Positions 1-8,208 of a stretch of DNA of 64,000 nucleotides are shown piece after piece; positions within the stretch are counted from its first letter, which is position 1, and every line of letters begins with the position of its first letter. The notes below the pieces were generated by a model that saw only the letters and a program-made list of their open reading frames with translations, was not told where the DNA came from and ran no database searches. The stretch is from an uncultured Sphingomonadaceae bacterium. Its GTDB lineage: Bacteria > Pseudomonadota > Alphaproteobacteria > Sphingomonadales > Sphingomonadaceae. A program made the translations under genes and the position numbers. The stretch spans positions 1,735,501-1,799,500 of the forward strand of contig CANNCV010000001.1 of the NCBI GenBank assembly GCA_947503245.1. The letters run 5' to 3'.

Positions 1-1
1 T

Positions 2-1522
2 GTATCGAAAACCATAGATCATCTGGCCTTTTGCGGAAGGGAGCATAGCGAAGCGCTTGTCCTGCGAGGTTCTGTCCTTAGCTATGATATGTTAAATCTC
101 CGTATTGCAGCCCTTGCACAATGGTTGATGTCGCGTGGTTTGGTCAAAGGTGATCGGGTCGCGACGTGGCTGAACAAGACGGATATAGCCTGTTTGATGC
201 CACTGGCCGCTGCACGGGCGGGGTTGGTGCACGTTCCGGTTAACCCATTGCTAAAAGCTCCGCAGGTGAAGCATATTCTTTTTGACAGCAGGACAAAACT
301 GCTCATCGCTAATAAGGCGCGGCTACGCTTGCTGGATGGTGTAGGCGTGGAAGCATTGCAGTTGGTGGAAGACACAACACTGGCAACATTGCCGGAAGCT
401 GAGGCGCAGTGGCGTTCTGGTTCCGATCATGATCCTGATGAATTGGCAGCAATATTATATACCAGCGGTTCAACAGGTATGCCAAAAGGCGTTATGCTGA
501 GCCATGCAAATATGTGGTTGGGTGCGGTAAGCGTCGCGCAATATCTGCAGATGCAAGCTGACGATAGGACGCTTTGCGTATTGCCGCTGAGTTTTGATTA
601 TGGTCAGAATCAACTGCTCTCAACCTGGTATGCTGGCGGCGCGTGCTACCCAATAGATTATTTAACGCCGCGCGATGTTTTGAAAGCATTGGCCAAATAT
701 CGGATTACGACCTTGGCTGCTGTGCCCCCTCTATGGGTGCAGCTTATTGAACAGGATTGGCCAGAAGGTGCGACACAATCTTTGCGCCGTCTCACTAATA
801 GTGGCGGGGCATTGACGACTGGTTTAATCAAAGCGTTGCAGGAAAAATCTCCCGATAGCGATATTTTCCCCATGTATGGTCTGACCGAGGCCTTCCGCTC
901 AACCTATTTGCCGCCGCATATGGTCAATGACCATCCAACTTCTATGGGCAAAGCTATTCCCTTTGCCGAAATCATGCTGGTCGACGAAAAAGGGCAATTG
1001 ATTGAAGGTGAGGGTGAAGGGGAATTGGTGCATGCAGGGCCGTTAGTGTCTCTCGGCTATTGGCAGGATCAAGAACGTACAGATAGGCGCTTTAAAACTG
1101 CGCCTCGAGGCTCTGTCTATGGCGGAATAGCTGTATATTCGGGGGATATTGTCAGACGCGATGCGGCGGGTCTGTTATATTTTGTCGGGCGCAATGATGC
1201 GATGATAAAGTCGTCAGGCAACAGAATTAGCCCCAGCGAAGTGGAAGAGGCGGCGCTGTCGTCCAATATGGTCAGCGAAGCGGTAGCCATGGGGCGGCCT
1301 GATGCGCGGCTTGGAGAGTCAATTTTATTGATAACACGCGCAGCAGATGGCTCACTTGAAGACAATGATGCGCAGCAGTGGAAAGATAATCTTACCAAAT
1401 ATATGAAAACGGTCATTGCTGGCTATATGGTGCCTCAAGAGATAGTCTTGCTTCCATCTTTACCGCGCAATGCCAATGGCAAGATTGATCGCAGCTTGCT
1501 GGCAAAGGAATATAGTCAATGA
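2..1522 (+). CDS. XrtA/PEP-CTERM-associated acyl-CoA ligase (AMP-forming), 5' truncated
   Basis: Adenylate-forming enzyme of the ANL superfamily, expected to activate an acyl group with ATP. The frame is open from base 2 with no stop, and the residues before the first internal Met (VSKTIDHLAF..., LVLRGSVLSYD) match the usual N-terminus of this family, so the true start lies outside the window and the ATG at 89 is internal. Visible motifs are the AMP-binding P-loop YTSGSTGMPKG, the MYGLTE segment and the C-terminal NGKIDR lysine motif. Its stop overlaps the decarboxylase start (ATGA). Ligase-decarboxylase pairs of this kind accompany exosortase A exopolysaccharide loci; the real substrate is unknown. 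No acyl carrier protein gene lies between the two, although some related loci have one nearby. Confidence 0.88.
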   Translation, partial: VSKTIDHLAFCGREHSEALVLRGSVLSYDMLNLRIAALAQWLMSRGLVKGDRVATWLNKTDIACLMPLAAARAGLVHVPVNPLLKAPQVKHILFDSRTKLLIANKARLRLLDGVGVEALQLVEDTTLATLPEAEAQWRSGSDHDPDELAAILYTSGSTGMPKGVMLSHANMWLGAVSVAQYLQMQADDRTLCVLPLSFDYGQNQLLSTWYAGGACYPIDYLTPRDVLKALAKYRITTLAAVPPLWVQLIEQDWPEGATQSLRRLTNSGGALTTGLIKALQEKSPDSDIFPMYGLTEAFRSTYLPPHMVNDHPTSMGKAIPFAEIMLVDEKGQLIEGEGEGELVHAGPLVSLGYWQDQERTDRRFKTAPRGSVYGGIAVYSGDIVRRDAAGLLYFVGRNDAMIKSSGNRISPSEVEEAALSSNMVSEAVAMGRPDARLGESILLITRAADGSLEDNDAQQWKDNLTKYMKTVIAGYMVPQEIVLLPSLPRNANGKIDRSLLAKEYSQ

Positions 1523-2802
1523 GTGGCGATACAAATATGCCTGCCGAGAAGCAGATCAAACCCAAAGCTTTTGGACCTGTGTCAAAGGGCTATCCGTTGA
1601 TCGATGGAAAAATCCATATAGCAGGCAGGGCAGTTGAGGATTGGATTGGCGAGATAGGCCAAACCCCTGCCTTTTTATATGATGCCGCACTTTTGGACCA
1701 GAGAGTTACCGATTTGCGTGCCGCCATGCCGGAGCGGCTGGCTATCCATTATGCCATGAAGGCCAACCCTTTTGCGCCCTTTTTGCGGCATATGATTGGC
1801 CTTTGTGACGGTATTGATTTGGCTTCTGGCGGCGAACTTGAAATGGCGTTGGATAATGGTGCGCAGCCATCGCATATGAGTTTTGCAGGCCCGGCAAAGA
1901 CAGATGCTGAGCTAAAACTGGCGATCAAAAAAGGGGTTACAATCAATCTGGAGTCAGAGGGAGAGGCAGAGCGTTGTCTCGCAATTGGTCACTCCCTTGG
2001 CATAAAGCCGCGTCTCGCAGTCCGGGTAAACCCTGATTTTGATTTACGCGGTTCTGGTATGCGCATGGGCGGCGGCGCAAAGGCATTTGGGGTCGATCAG
2101 GAGCGTGTGCCTGGCCTTGTCCGCCATATCATAGCCGCTGGTGCGCATTGGCGTGGTTTTCATATCTATGCTGGTTCACAATCGCTCGATAGCGACGCAT
2201 TGGCGGAAACGCAGGCCAAAACAATAGCTTTGGCGGCGCAATTGGCCAATGCCATTGGCGTTGCGCCAGAACATATCAATCTTGGTGGCGGTTTTGGCAT
2301 CCCTTATTTTGCCAAAGATAAACCAGTCGACCTCAATATCATAGGAGAGAAGCTGAAACGGCAATTTTCCAATCTTCCTGTCATTTTGAAGGACTGCAAA
2401 TTTGCCATTGAGCTAGGCCGCTATCTGGCCGGCGAAGCTGGAATATATGTCACACGGATTATTGATAAAAAAATCAGCCATGGCGAGATTTTTCTGGCTT
2501 GTGATGGTGGTCTGCATCATCAATTGGCAGCCAGCGGTAATTTCGGTACTGTTGTGCGCCGTAATTACCCGATTGCAATGGCAAGCCAGCGTGATGGCGC
2601 CGAAGAAATCGTCAATATTGTTGGCTGTCTTTGCACCCCGCTTGATCGTCTGGGAGACCGCGTTTTACTGAGTCGGGCCGAAGTCGGAGATTTGGTCATA
2701 ATCTTCTGTGCGGGTGCCTATGGTGCGAGTGCAAGCCCTGTAAATTTCCTCGGGCATGGGCCTGCTGCAGAGATTTTACTTAACGATAAAAACGATCAAT
2801 AA
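1519..2802 (+). CDS. XrtA/PEP-CTERM-associated pyridoxal-dependent decarboxylase
   Basis: Fold-type III PLP enzyme of the ornithine/diaminopimelate/arginine decarboxylase family, 427 aa. The PLP lysine is expected at Lys81 in HYAMKANPF. The glycine-rich phosphate-binding motif LGGGFGIPY and the C-terminal CDGGLHH segment are present; the C-terminal cysteine motif is at VGCLCTPLD. The ATG start overlaps the ligase stop by 4 bp, so the two are translationally coupled. The family is specific to exosortase A loci, where it probably makes an amine-bearing precursor; the substrate cannot be told from the sequence. A 297-bp spacer separates it from the export genes. Confidence 0.9.
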   Translation: MSGDTNMPAEKQIKPKAFGPVSKGYPLIDGKIHIAGRAVEDWIGEIGQTPAFLYDAALLDQRVTDLRAAMPERLAIHYAMKANPFAPFLRHMIGLCDGIDLASGGELEMALDNGAQPSHMSFAGPAKTDAELKLAIKKGVTINLESEGEAERCLAIGHSLGIKPRLAVRVNPDFDLRGSGMRMGGGAKAFGVDQERVPGLVRHIIAAGAHWRGFHIYAGSQSLDSDALAETQAKTIALAAQLANAIGVAPEHINLGGGFGIPYFAKDKPVDLNIIGEKLKRQFSNLPVILKDCKFAIELGRYLAGEAGIYVTRIIDKKISHGEIFLACDGGLHHQLAASGNFGTVVRRNYPIAMASQRDGAEEIVNIVGCLCTPLDRLGDRVLLSRAEVGDLVIIFCAGAYGASASPVNFLGHGPAAEILLNDKNDQ

Positions 2803-3099
2803 TTTCTCTTCCAGCGTTTAATTGGCCTGCAGGAGACATTTCATTAACCATATTTGAACTAGAAAATCCTAAGCTTTGACATGGATTCAGATGCTTAGTG
2901 GGCATATATAAGCATCTGTTAACACCGTAATAAGTGCGCGGTTCAAATCGGGACAGCCAATGGTTACCGACGTTTAACGGGCCAATCCTAACGCTCTGTT
3001 CACCCTTTTCATATTATAGACATTCTCGGTTGCATAATATGTGCATGGACCATCCCTAATTGGATTCTCCATCACACATGCAAATACGGGACGAATTTT
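2803..3099 (+). promoter_or_regulatory. Intergenic control region ahead of the exopolysaccharide export genes
   Basis: The only long non-coding stretch in the exopolysaccharide locus. It contains a perfect 10-bp inverted repeat (2888-2918, listed separately) and three TTAAC-type half-sites (2844-2851 TTAACCAT, 2919-2926, 2974-2978) that resemble CtrA half-sites but are not correctly paired. AT-rich hexamers such as TATTAT at 3012-3017 could be -10 elements, but no matching -35 is convincing, and no sigma-54 -24/-12 pair was seen. The region most likely holds the promoter of the 3100-16202 gene block. Confidence 0.5.
2888..2918. repeat. Perfect 10-bp inverted repeat (candidate operator or RNA hairpin)
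   Basis: CAGATGCTTA at 2888-2897 is the exact reverse complement of TAAGCATCTG at 2909-2918, with an 11-nt AT-rich centre. No T-tract follows, so it is not a standard intrinsic terminator for the decarboxylase gene. Its place 180 bp upstream of the export gene suits an operator, but a transcript hairpin is also possible. Confidence 0.6.
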
Positions 3100-3741
3100 A
3101 TGCGAAGTAACAGTTTTCTATTCCGTCTTACCCTGCCGCTCAGTGCGGCGGCGTTGACCTCTGCTTGCGCTGGTGTCGGTTCCTTACCGCCACCACCACA
3201 AATTTCGACGACTGCGCCGGTAAGTGATGAATATATTATCGGGCCTTATACTGGCCTGTCCATTTTCGTCTGGCGCAATCCGGAATTGAGTTCGGAAGTT
3301 ACTGTGCGACCAGATGGCCGGATCAGTACGCCATTGATTACCGATCTGGTAGTCGCTGGCAAAACGCCGACAATGGTTGCGCAGGATATTCGCGTACAAT
3401 TATCGCAATTTATTAAAGATCCTATCGTGTCAGTGTCGGTGACAGACTTTCAAGAAGGCGGCGTTAGCTCCCAATCTGTTAGAATTGTTGGCGCTATTGA
3501 GCGACCTGCCTCGCTTCCCTTCCGCGCTGATCTGACACTGCTTGATGCTATTATTGCAGTAGGCGGACTATCTGAATTCGCAGCAGGGAACCGAGCACGG
3601 TTGCAACGGGTTGATCGTCAGACGGGACGTCCGGTGGAATATAGGCTGCGTTTAAGTGATTTGATCAAACGCGGGGATACGAGCGCAAATGTGCGTTTAT
3701 TGCCCGGTGACGTGATCATTATTCCGCAGAGCAGTTTTTAA
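3100..3741 (+). CDS. XrtA/PEP-CTERM system polysaccharide export lipoprotein (Wza/EpsE-like)
   Basis: 213-aa outer-membrane export protein. The N-terminus is a lipoprotein-type signal with a likely acylated Cys23 (LTSAC, a non-classical lipobox). The Poly_export domain follows (DEYIIGPYTGLSIFVWRNPELS..., VRPDGRISTPLI) and then a SLBB-like segment (VRIVGAIERP, LTLLDAIIAVGG) ending in LLPGDVIIIPQ. It should form the periplasmic/outer-membrane channel through which the polymer leaves, together with the chain-length protein encoded next. It is the first gene after the 297-bp control region; the Shine-Dalgarno sequence is weak (GACGA). Confidence 0.9.
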   Translation: MRSNSFLFRLTLPLSAAALTSACAGVGSLPPPPQISTTAPVSDEYIIGPYTGLSIFVWRNPELSSEVTVRPDGRISTPLITDLVVAGKTPTMVAQDIRVQLSQFIKDPIVSVSVTDFQEGGVSSQSVRIVGAIERPASLPFRADLTLLDAIIAVGGLSEFAAGNRARLQRVDRQTGRPVEYRLRLSDLIKRGDTSANVRLLPGDVIIIPQSSF

Positions 3742-3813
3742 TAGGCTGCTCTGGCTGATTGATGAGAGATATTGCTGGCTTCGGCATATTTGGAGCGCAT
3801 TAAAGGGTGATTG

Positions 3814-5352
3814 ATGAACGGTTTATACGATGAATTCAGGATTGCAGTGCACAGCGTTTGGCAACGACGCTGGATTGCACTGGCTATTGCCTGGGTGATT
3901 TGCCTGGTGGGCTGGCTTGCCGTCGCAATGATCCCCAATTCTTATGAATCCAGTGCGCGTATATTGGTGCAGATGAATACCATCTTGCCCAATCAGAGCC
4001 AATTGGATGCACAAGAGCGGCAGCGTGAGATTGAGCAGGTTCAACAATCTCTGACATCGGCTGTAAACCTCGAAAAAGTCGTGCGCTCCACCGATTTGGG
4101 GCAAAATGTTGCCACTCCGCGAGAGATGCAGGGCAAAGTTAATGCATTGCGCGGTAACATCAGTGTTGTTGCACAGGATGAAGGCTTTTTCGAAATATCG
4201 GCCAGATCATCTGACTCCAACATGACCGATGGTGAAAATGCCAAAATTGCGCGTGATATTGTCCAAAAGCTCATCGATATCTTCGTTGAAGAAAATTTGG
4301 CAGGTGGCAGAGGTGAAACCCGTAAAACGCTGAAATTCCTTGATGATCAGCTGGCCTCTCGCCAGATTGAGCTTGAAGAAGCCGAAGCAAGGCGCGTTGC
4401 TTTTGAGACACAAAATCTGGGCCTGTTGCCTGGATCTGGCTCAATTGGTCAGCGGCTATCAAAAACCAATGATGATCTACGTAGGATAAACGCAGAATTG
4501 TCATCAGCTCAAGCCTCTTTAAGTGCCTTAAATTCGCAATTGGGTTCGACATCACCTACCATTAGTACGCCAAGTTTTAACGGCACTGGCGGCGGTGCGC
4601 GTGGGCAACTGGCACAGGCTCAACAGCGGCTTTCTGTCCTGCGTGCACGCGGCTTGACCGATCAGCACCCTGATATTGTTTCTGCACAAAGAGAGGTCGC
4701 AGATTTGCGTACCCGTGCAGCGAATGAGCCTTCGGGCAGCACCACAATAACGCAACCCAATCCGGCTTATTCATCTTTGCAAAGTTTACAAGCCGATCGT
4801 CAGGCAAATGTTGCTGCATTGTTGCAACAAAAGGCTGTGCTGGAAGCTGATATTGCCAGCCTTAGGGATAAACAGGCAACGGAACCTGGTTTGGCTGCTG
4901 AACAGTCTCAGCTTAACCGCGACTATGAAGTTTTGAAAAACCAATATGACGAACTGTTGGAACAGCGCGAAGCATTGCGCTTGCGCGGGCAAGTGCAAAC
5001 AGAAACAGATGCACTGCGCTTTAGCGTAACCGATCCGCCAAGTTCACCAACATCGCCAGTTGATCCTAATCGCCCACTTTTGCTGGCAATGGTTCTCGCA
5101 GCAGGTGTTGGTGGCGGCATTGCAGCAGCGTTTGCTTTGGCGCAGATCAAGGCGAGCTATGCAACAGCGGAACGCCTTGCCAAGGCGGCGGGCTTGCCGG
5201 TTGTTGGTTCAATTTCCCACACACTTACCAATGCTCAGCGAGTGCTGCGTAAACGGCGCATGCGCTGGTTTTATGGAAGTGCTGTTGGATTGTTCGTGTT
5301 GTTCGGAATCTTGCAAGCGCTCGAGGTTGTCGAACGTGGTTCAGTGGTGTGA
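3814..5352 (+). CDS. XrtA system polysaccharide chain-length determinant (Wzz family)
   Basis: Inner-membrane polysaccharide co-polymerase of about 512 aa. A first membrane segment lies near residues 20-41 (WIALAIAWVICLVGWLAVAMI). It is followed by a large periplasmic part with long coiled coils and the proline-rich PSSPTSPVDPNRP motif just before a second membrane segment (LLLAMVLAAGVGGGIAAAFAL). A further hydrophobic stretch (FYGSAVGLFVLFGILQAL) sits near the C-terminus. It should set polymer length and contact the cognate autokinase. The ATG at 3814 is preferred to the TTG at 3811 because AAAGGG at 3802-3807 is then well spaced and family members begin MN-LYD. The kinase gene follows 11 bp after its stop. 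Confidence 0.9.
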   Translation: MNGLYDEFRIAVHSVWQRRWIALAIAWVICLVGWLAVAMIPNSYESSARILVQMNTILPNQSQLDAQERQREIEQVQQSLTSAVNLEKVVRSTDLGQNVATPREMQGKVNALRGNISVVAQDEGFFEISARSSDSNMTDGENAKIARDIVQKLIDIFVEENLAGGRGETRKTLKFLDDQLASRQIELEEAEARRVAFETQNLGLLPGSGSIGQRLSKTNDDLRRINAELSSAQASLSALNSQLGSTSPTISTPSFNGTGGGARGQLAQAQQRLSVLRARGLTDQHPDIVSAQREVADLRTRAANEPSGSTTITQPNPAYSSLQSLQADRQANVAALLQQKAVLEADIASLRDKQATEPGLAAEQSQLNRDYEVLKNQYDELLEQREALRLRGQVQTETDALRFSVTDPPSSPTSPVDPNRPLLLAMVLAAGVGGGIAAAFALAQIKASYATAERLAKAAGLPVVGSISHTLTNAQRVLRKRRMRWFYGSAVGLFVLFGILQALEVVERGSVV

Positions 5353-5363
5353 AGGGTAAGAAG

Positions 5364-6452
5364 ATGACAGAATATAGACCCTTGGGTGGTACCGGTAAGG
5401 ATGGCCGATCACTGCTGGAAAAAGCAGCTGATCGCTATGACCTATCCAATATCAGCAACCTTTCTCAAACTATTGATAAAGAGGCGCTTCCTGTTGAACC
5501 GAAAGAGGCTATTGCGCCGCAAGAAGTCGCCGCAGAGCCAGAACCAACGGTAGAGCAACCAGAAGCCGTAGTAACACCGAATTTAAGCATGTTGCAGAAT
5601 ATGGCTGACGCAGCGATAGCCGCTGATGAACAAGTGGTTGAAGACGCCATTCAGAGCCCAGACGCGGTTAAAGCTGATCTGATCCCAGAACGGAAACATA
5701 AACGCCCAACGAGCCAGCCCGTTCAGGAAATTGACCGCGATGCCCTGAGAGATGCAAACTTTATTGTTCCTGATGGACCTGTGACAGGTCTTTCGGAGGA
5801 ATTCCGCATCGTAAAGCGGCAATTGCTGTCACATGTGTCATCCAGCCGCAGGGGCAATTTTGACACTATGGCAAACAGGATATTGATTTGCTCTGCGCAA
5901 TCGGGCGAAGGCAAGACCTTCTGTGCCATAAATCTGGCGCTCTCTATCGCCGCTGAGCAGGATTATAATGTGTTGCTCATCGATGCTGATTTCGCAAAGC
6001 CGGGGGCAAGTTCTACATTCGGTTTGCGGCGTCAGGCAGGGTTGATGGATGCACTAAGCAATGATCAATATGATATAGCTGATCTTATTGTACCAACAGA
6101 TATTCCCGGTTTTTCTATTTTGCCGGCGGGTAACAGAACCAATTTGGACACAGAGTTTCTTGCCTCCGCACGGACCGGCGAGGTGCTTGATCAATTGGCA
6201 GATGAAGATCCACGGCGGATTATGATTTTTGATTCCCCGCCTGCACTTGCTGCCTCACCAGCTTCTGAACTGGCATCCCATGTTGGCCAGGCATTGATGA
6301 TCGTGCGTGCAGATAAAACCAGCGAGACAGCATTGCGCGATGCGCTGAGCCTAGTCGCGCGCTGTGACAAGATTCAATTGATGCTCAATGGAGTGAAATT
6401 CTCGGCAACCGGACGCAGTTTCGGTTCCTATTACGGCTATGGAGAAGAATAA
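5364..6452 (+). CDS. XrtA-associated BY-type tyrosine autokinase (CpsD/CapB family)
   Basis: Cytoplasmic MinD/ParA-fold kinase of 362 aa that partners the Wzz-like protein. Residues 1-125 are an acidic, Pro/Glu-rich, low-complexity linker. The kinase domain has a Walker A motif at about 177-185 (SAQSGEGKT), a Walker A' motif near 203-210 (VLLIDADF) and a Walker B segment IMIFDSPPA. The C-terminus has a short tyrosine cluster (GSYYGYGEE), likely autophosphorylated, shorter than in many homologues. The ATG at 5364 is chosen over the GTG at 5349 because AAGGG at 5352-5357 is well placed. The stop shares one base with the next start. Confidence 0.88.
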   Translation: MTEYRPLGGTGKDGRSLLEKAADRYDLSNISNLSQTIDKEALPVEPKEAIAPQEVAAEPEPTVEQPEAVVTPNLSMLQNMADAAIAADEQVVEDAIQSPDAVKADLIPERKHKRPTSQPVQEIDRDALRDANFIVPDGPVTGLSEEFRIVKRQLLSHVSSSRRGNFDTMANRILICSAQSGEGKTFCAINLALSIAAEQDYNVLLIDADFAKPGASSTFGLRRQAGLMDALSNDQYDIADLIVPTDIPGFSILPAGNRTNLDTEFLASARTGEVLDQLADEDPRRIMIFDSPPALAASPASELASHVGQALMIVRADKTSETALRDALSLVARCDKIQLMLNGVKFSATGRSFGSYYGYGEE

Positions 6453-8140
6453 TGGCCTATTCCCTTAACAGGCTAACTGGAAATATTGCATTGGGCATGG
6501 CGCTAATGGCCGGTTCAACGACCGCCTTGCATGCACAGCAATTGCCCGTCGATGATGGCGCATTTTCCGAGCCTACAAGAAATGACGATGGTGAGCGTTC
6601 GGGACGCCGGACCAATATTACGCCTTATATTGAATTGGGGCAGGTATTATTGGCGCAGCTAACGCCCGGCGATGAGGTTTTGACCTATAGCGTGGTTGCT
6701 GTGGGTGTTGATGCCAGCGCACGCACATCACGCGCTGAAGGCCAGATAAGCTTACGCTATGAACGCCGAATTGATTATGGTGATGATATTGGCGACCAAG
6801 ATATTGTCAGCGGTATTGCACGCGGCAGTGTGAACGTCATACCCGGCGCATTAAATTTTGATGCAGGGGCTTTGGCGACACGCTCACGTATTGATGCGCG
6901 CGGTGTACAACCTGCTAACCTGGTCGGCAATGTCGATAATGTAACACAGGTCTATACCGTATTTGCTGGTCCAACCTTGGCAACAAATGTCGGTTCACTG
7001 TCTGTCAACGGCGCTTACCGTGCTGGCTATACTCTTGTCGAAAGTGACAATGATGTACTGATTGCTGGGGGCCAGCCTGCATTAGACATTTTTGACGATA
7101 GCATTAGCCATGTCGCAAATTTGGGAATTGGCCAACAGCCAAATGTTTCAGGTCTGCCATTTGGTTGGGCATTAAGCGCGAGTTACAGACGGGAAGATAC
7201 TGAACAGCTCGACCAACGGTTTGAAGATTTTGTCGGTCGTGCAGATGTGACAGTGCCTATTACACAGGCCGTGTCTCTGGTCGGCGGTATCGGCTATGAA
7301 GATGTCTCTGTTAGTGAGCGCGATGCCGTACGTGACATAGATGGCAACCCCGTTGTGGGCGCAGATGGCCGTCTGGTAACGGACAGCGCTTCGCCGCGTC
7401 TTTTGTCCTTTGATACTGATGGGTTGATCTGGGATGCCGGTGTGTTGTGGCGCCCAAGCCGCAGAACATCGCTAGAAGCACGTGTTGGCCGCCGTTTCGG
7501 CAGCACCACTTATATCGGAAATCTAAACTATCAGCCAAATTCACGAACAGTGTTCACAATCTCTGCATTTGATACTGTTTCCGGTTTTGGCGGGTTGTTA
7601 AATGACAATCTGGCGCTGCTACCAACGCAGTTTGATAGTTTCCGTAATCCGCTTACGGGCGATCTGAACAATAATATTTTGGGCAATGCCAATAATGTGT
7701 CTTTCAATAATGCATTACAAACGGCGTCGTCATCAATCTTCCGTTCTCGCGGTGTGACGGCATCTTTGTCCACGCAATTGGGTGGATGGCAAACCGGTTT
7801 TGCTGCTGGCTATAACCGCCGCCGCTTCCTCAATTCTGAATTGGGTGCTCTGTCAGATATTGCAGGCAATCTGGATCAGAATATTTTCGGTACATTCTTT
7901 GCCAGTACACAAATTGATCAGGCTTCCTCGTTCAATACTGCCATTTATGCAAATTATCTGGATAGTGGTTTCGAGGATGCAGGTGATGTGCTGACATTGG
8001 GTGCCAATGCCGCATATTTGCGTTCGATCACACGTGGTCTGACAGCAAGCGCCGCATTGGGCATTGATAGCTTTGATCAAGAAGGTTTTGATGATCAGGT
8101 TACGGCATCTGCGCTGCTTGGGTTGCGATATTCTTTCTAA
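6452..8140 (+). CDS. PEP-CTERM system-associated outer-membrane beta-barrel protein (TIGR03016-like)
   Basis: 562-aa exported protein with a Sec signal peptide (cleavage after TTALHAQ). After an acidic N-terminal segment come many short amphipathic strands rich in Arg, Asp, Asn and aromatic residues, ending in RYSF with a terminal Phe, the hallmark of BAM-assembled barrels. Position and shape match the large outer-membrane protein found at the same place in XrtA loci, probably a structural or transport partner for the polymer. Its exact role is unknown. TAATG overlap with the kinase gene shows co-translation. Confidence 0.85.
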   Translation: MAYSLNRLTGNIALGMALMAGSTTALHAQQLPVDDGAFSEPTRNDDGERSGRRTNITPYIELGQVLLAQLTPGDEVLTYSVVAVGVDASARTSRAEGQISLRYERRIDYGDDIGDQDIVSGIARGSVNVIPGALNFDAGALATRSRIDARGVQPANLVGNVDNVTQVYTVFAGPTLATNVGSLSVNGAYRAGYTLVESDNDVLIAGGQPALDIFDDSISHVANLGIGQQPNVSGLPFGWALSASYRREDTEQLDQRFEDFVGRADVTVPITQAVSLVGGIGYEDVSVSERDAVRDIDGNPVVGADGRLVTDSASPRLLSFDTDGLIWDAGVLWRPSRRTSLEARVGRRFGSTTYIGNLNYQPNSRTVFTISAFDTVSGFGGLLNDNLALLPTQFDSFRNPLTGDLNNNILGNANNVSFNNALQTASSSIFRSRGVTASLSTQLGGWQTGFAAGYNRRRFLNSELGALSDIAGNLDQNIFGTFFASTQIDQASSFNTAIYANYLDSGFEDAGDVLTLGANAAYLRSITRGLTASAALGIDSFDQEGFDDQVTASALLGLRYSF

Positions 8141-8208
8141 AATAATGCGACTAAGCATCAGATATAAAATGAATAAACCAGACCGCATTTCGCGATAGGG
8201 AAAAGACA

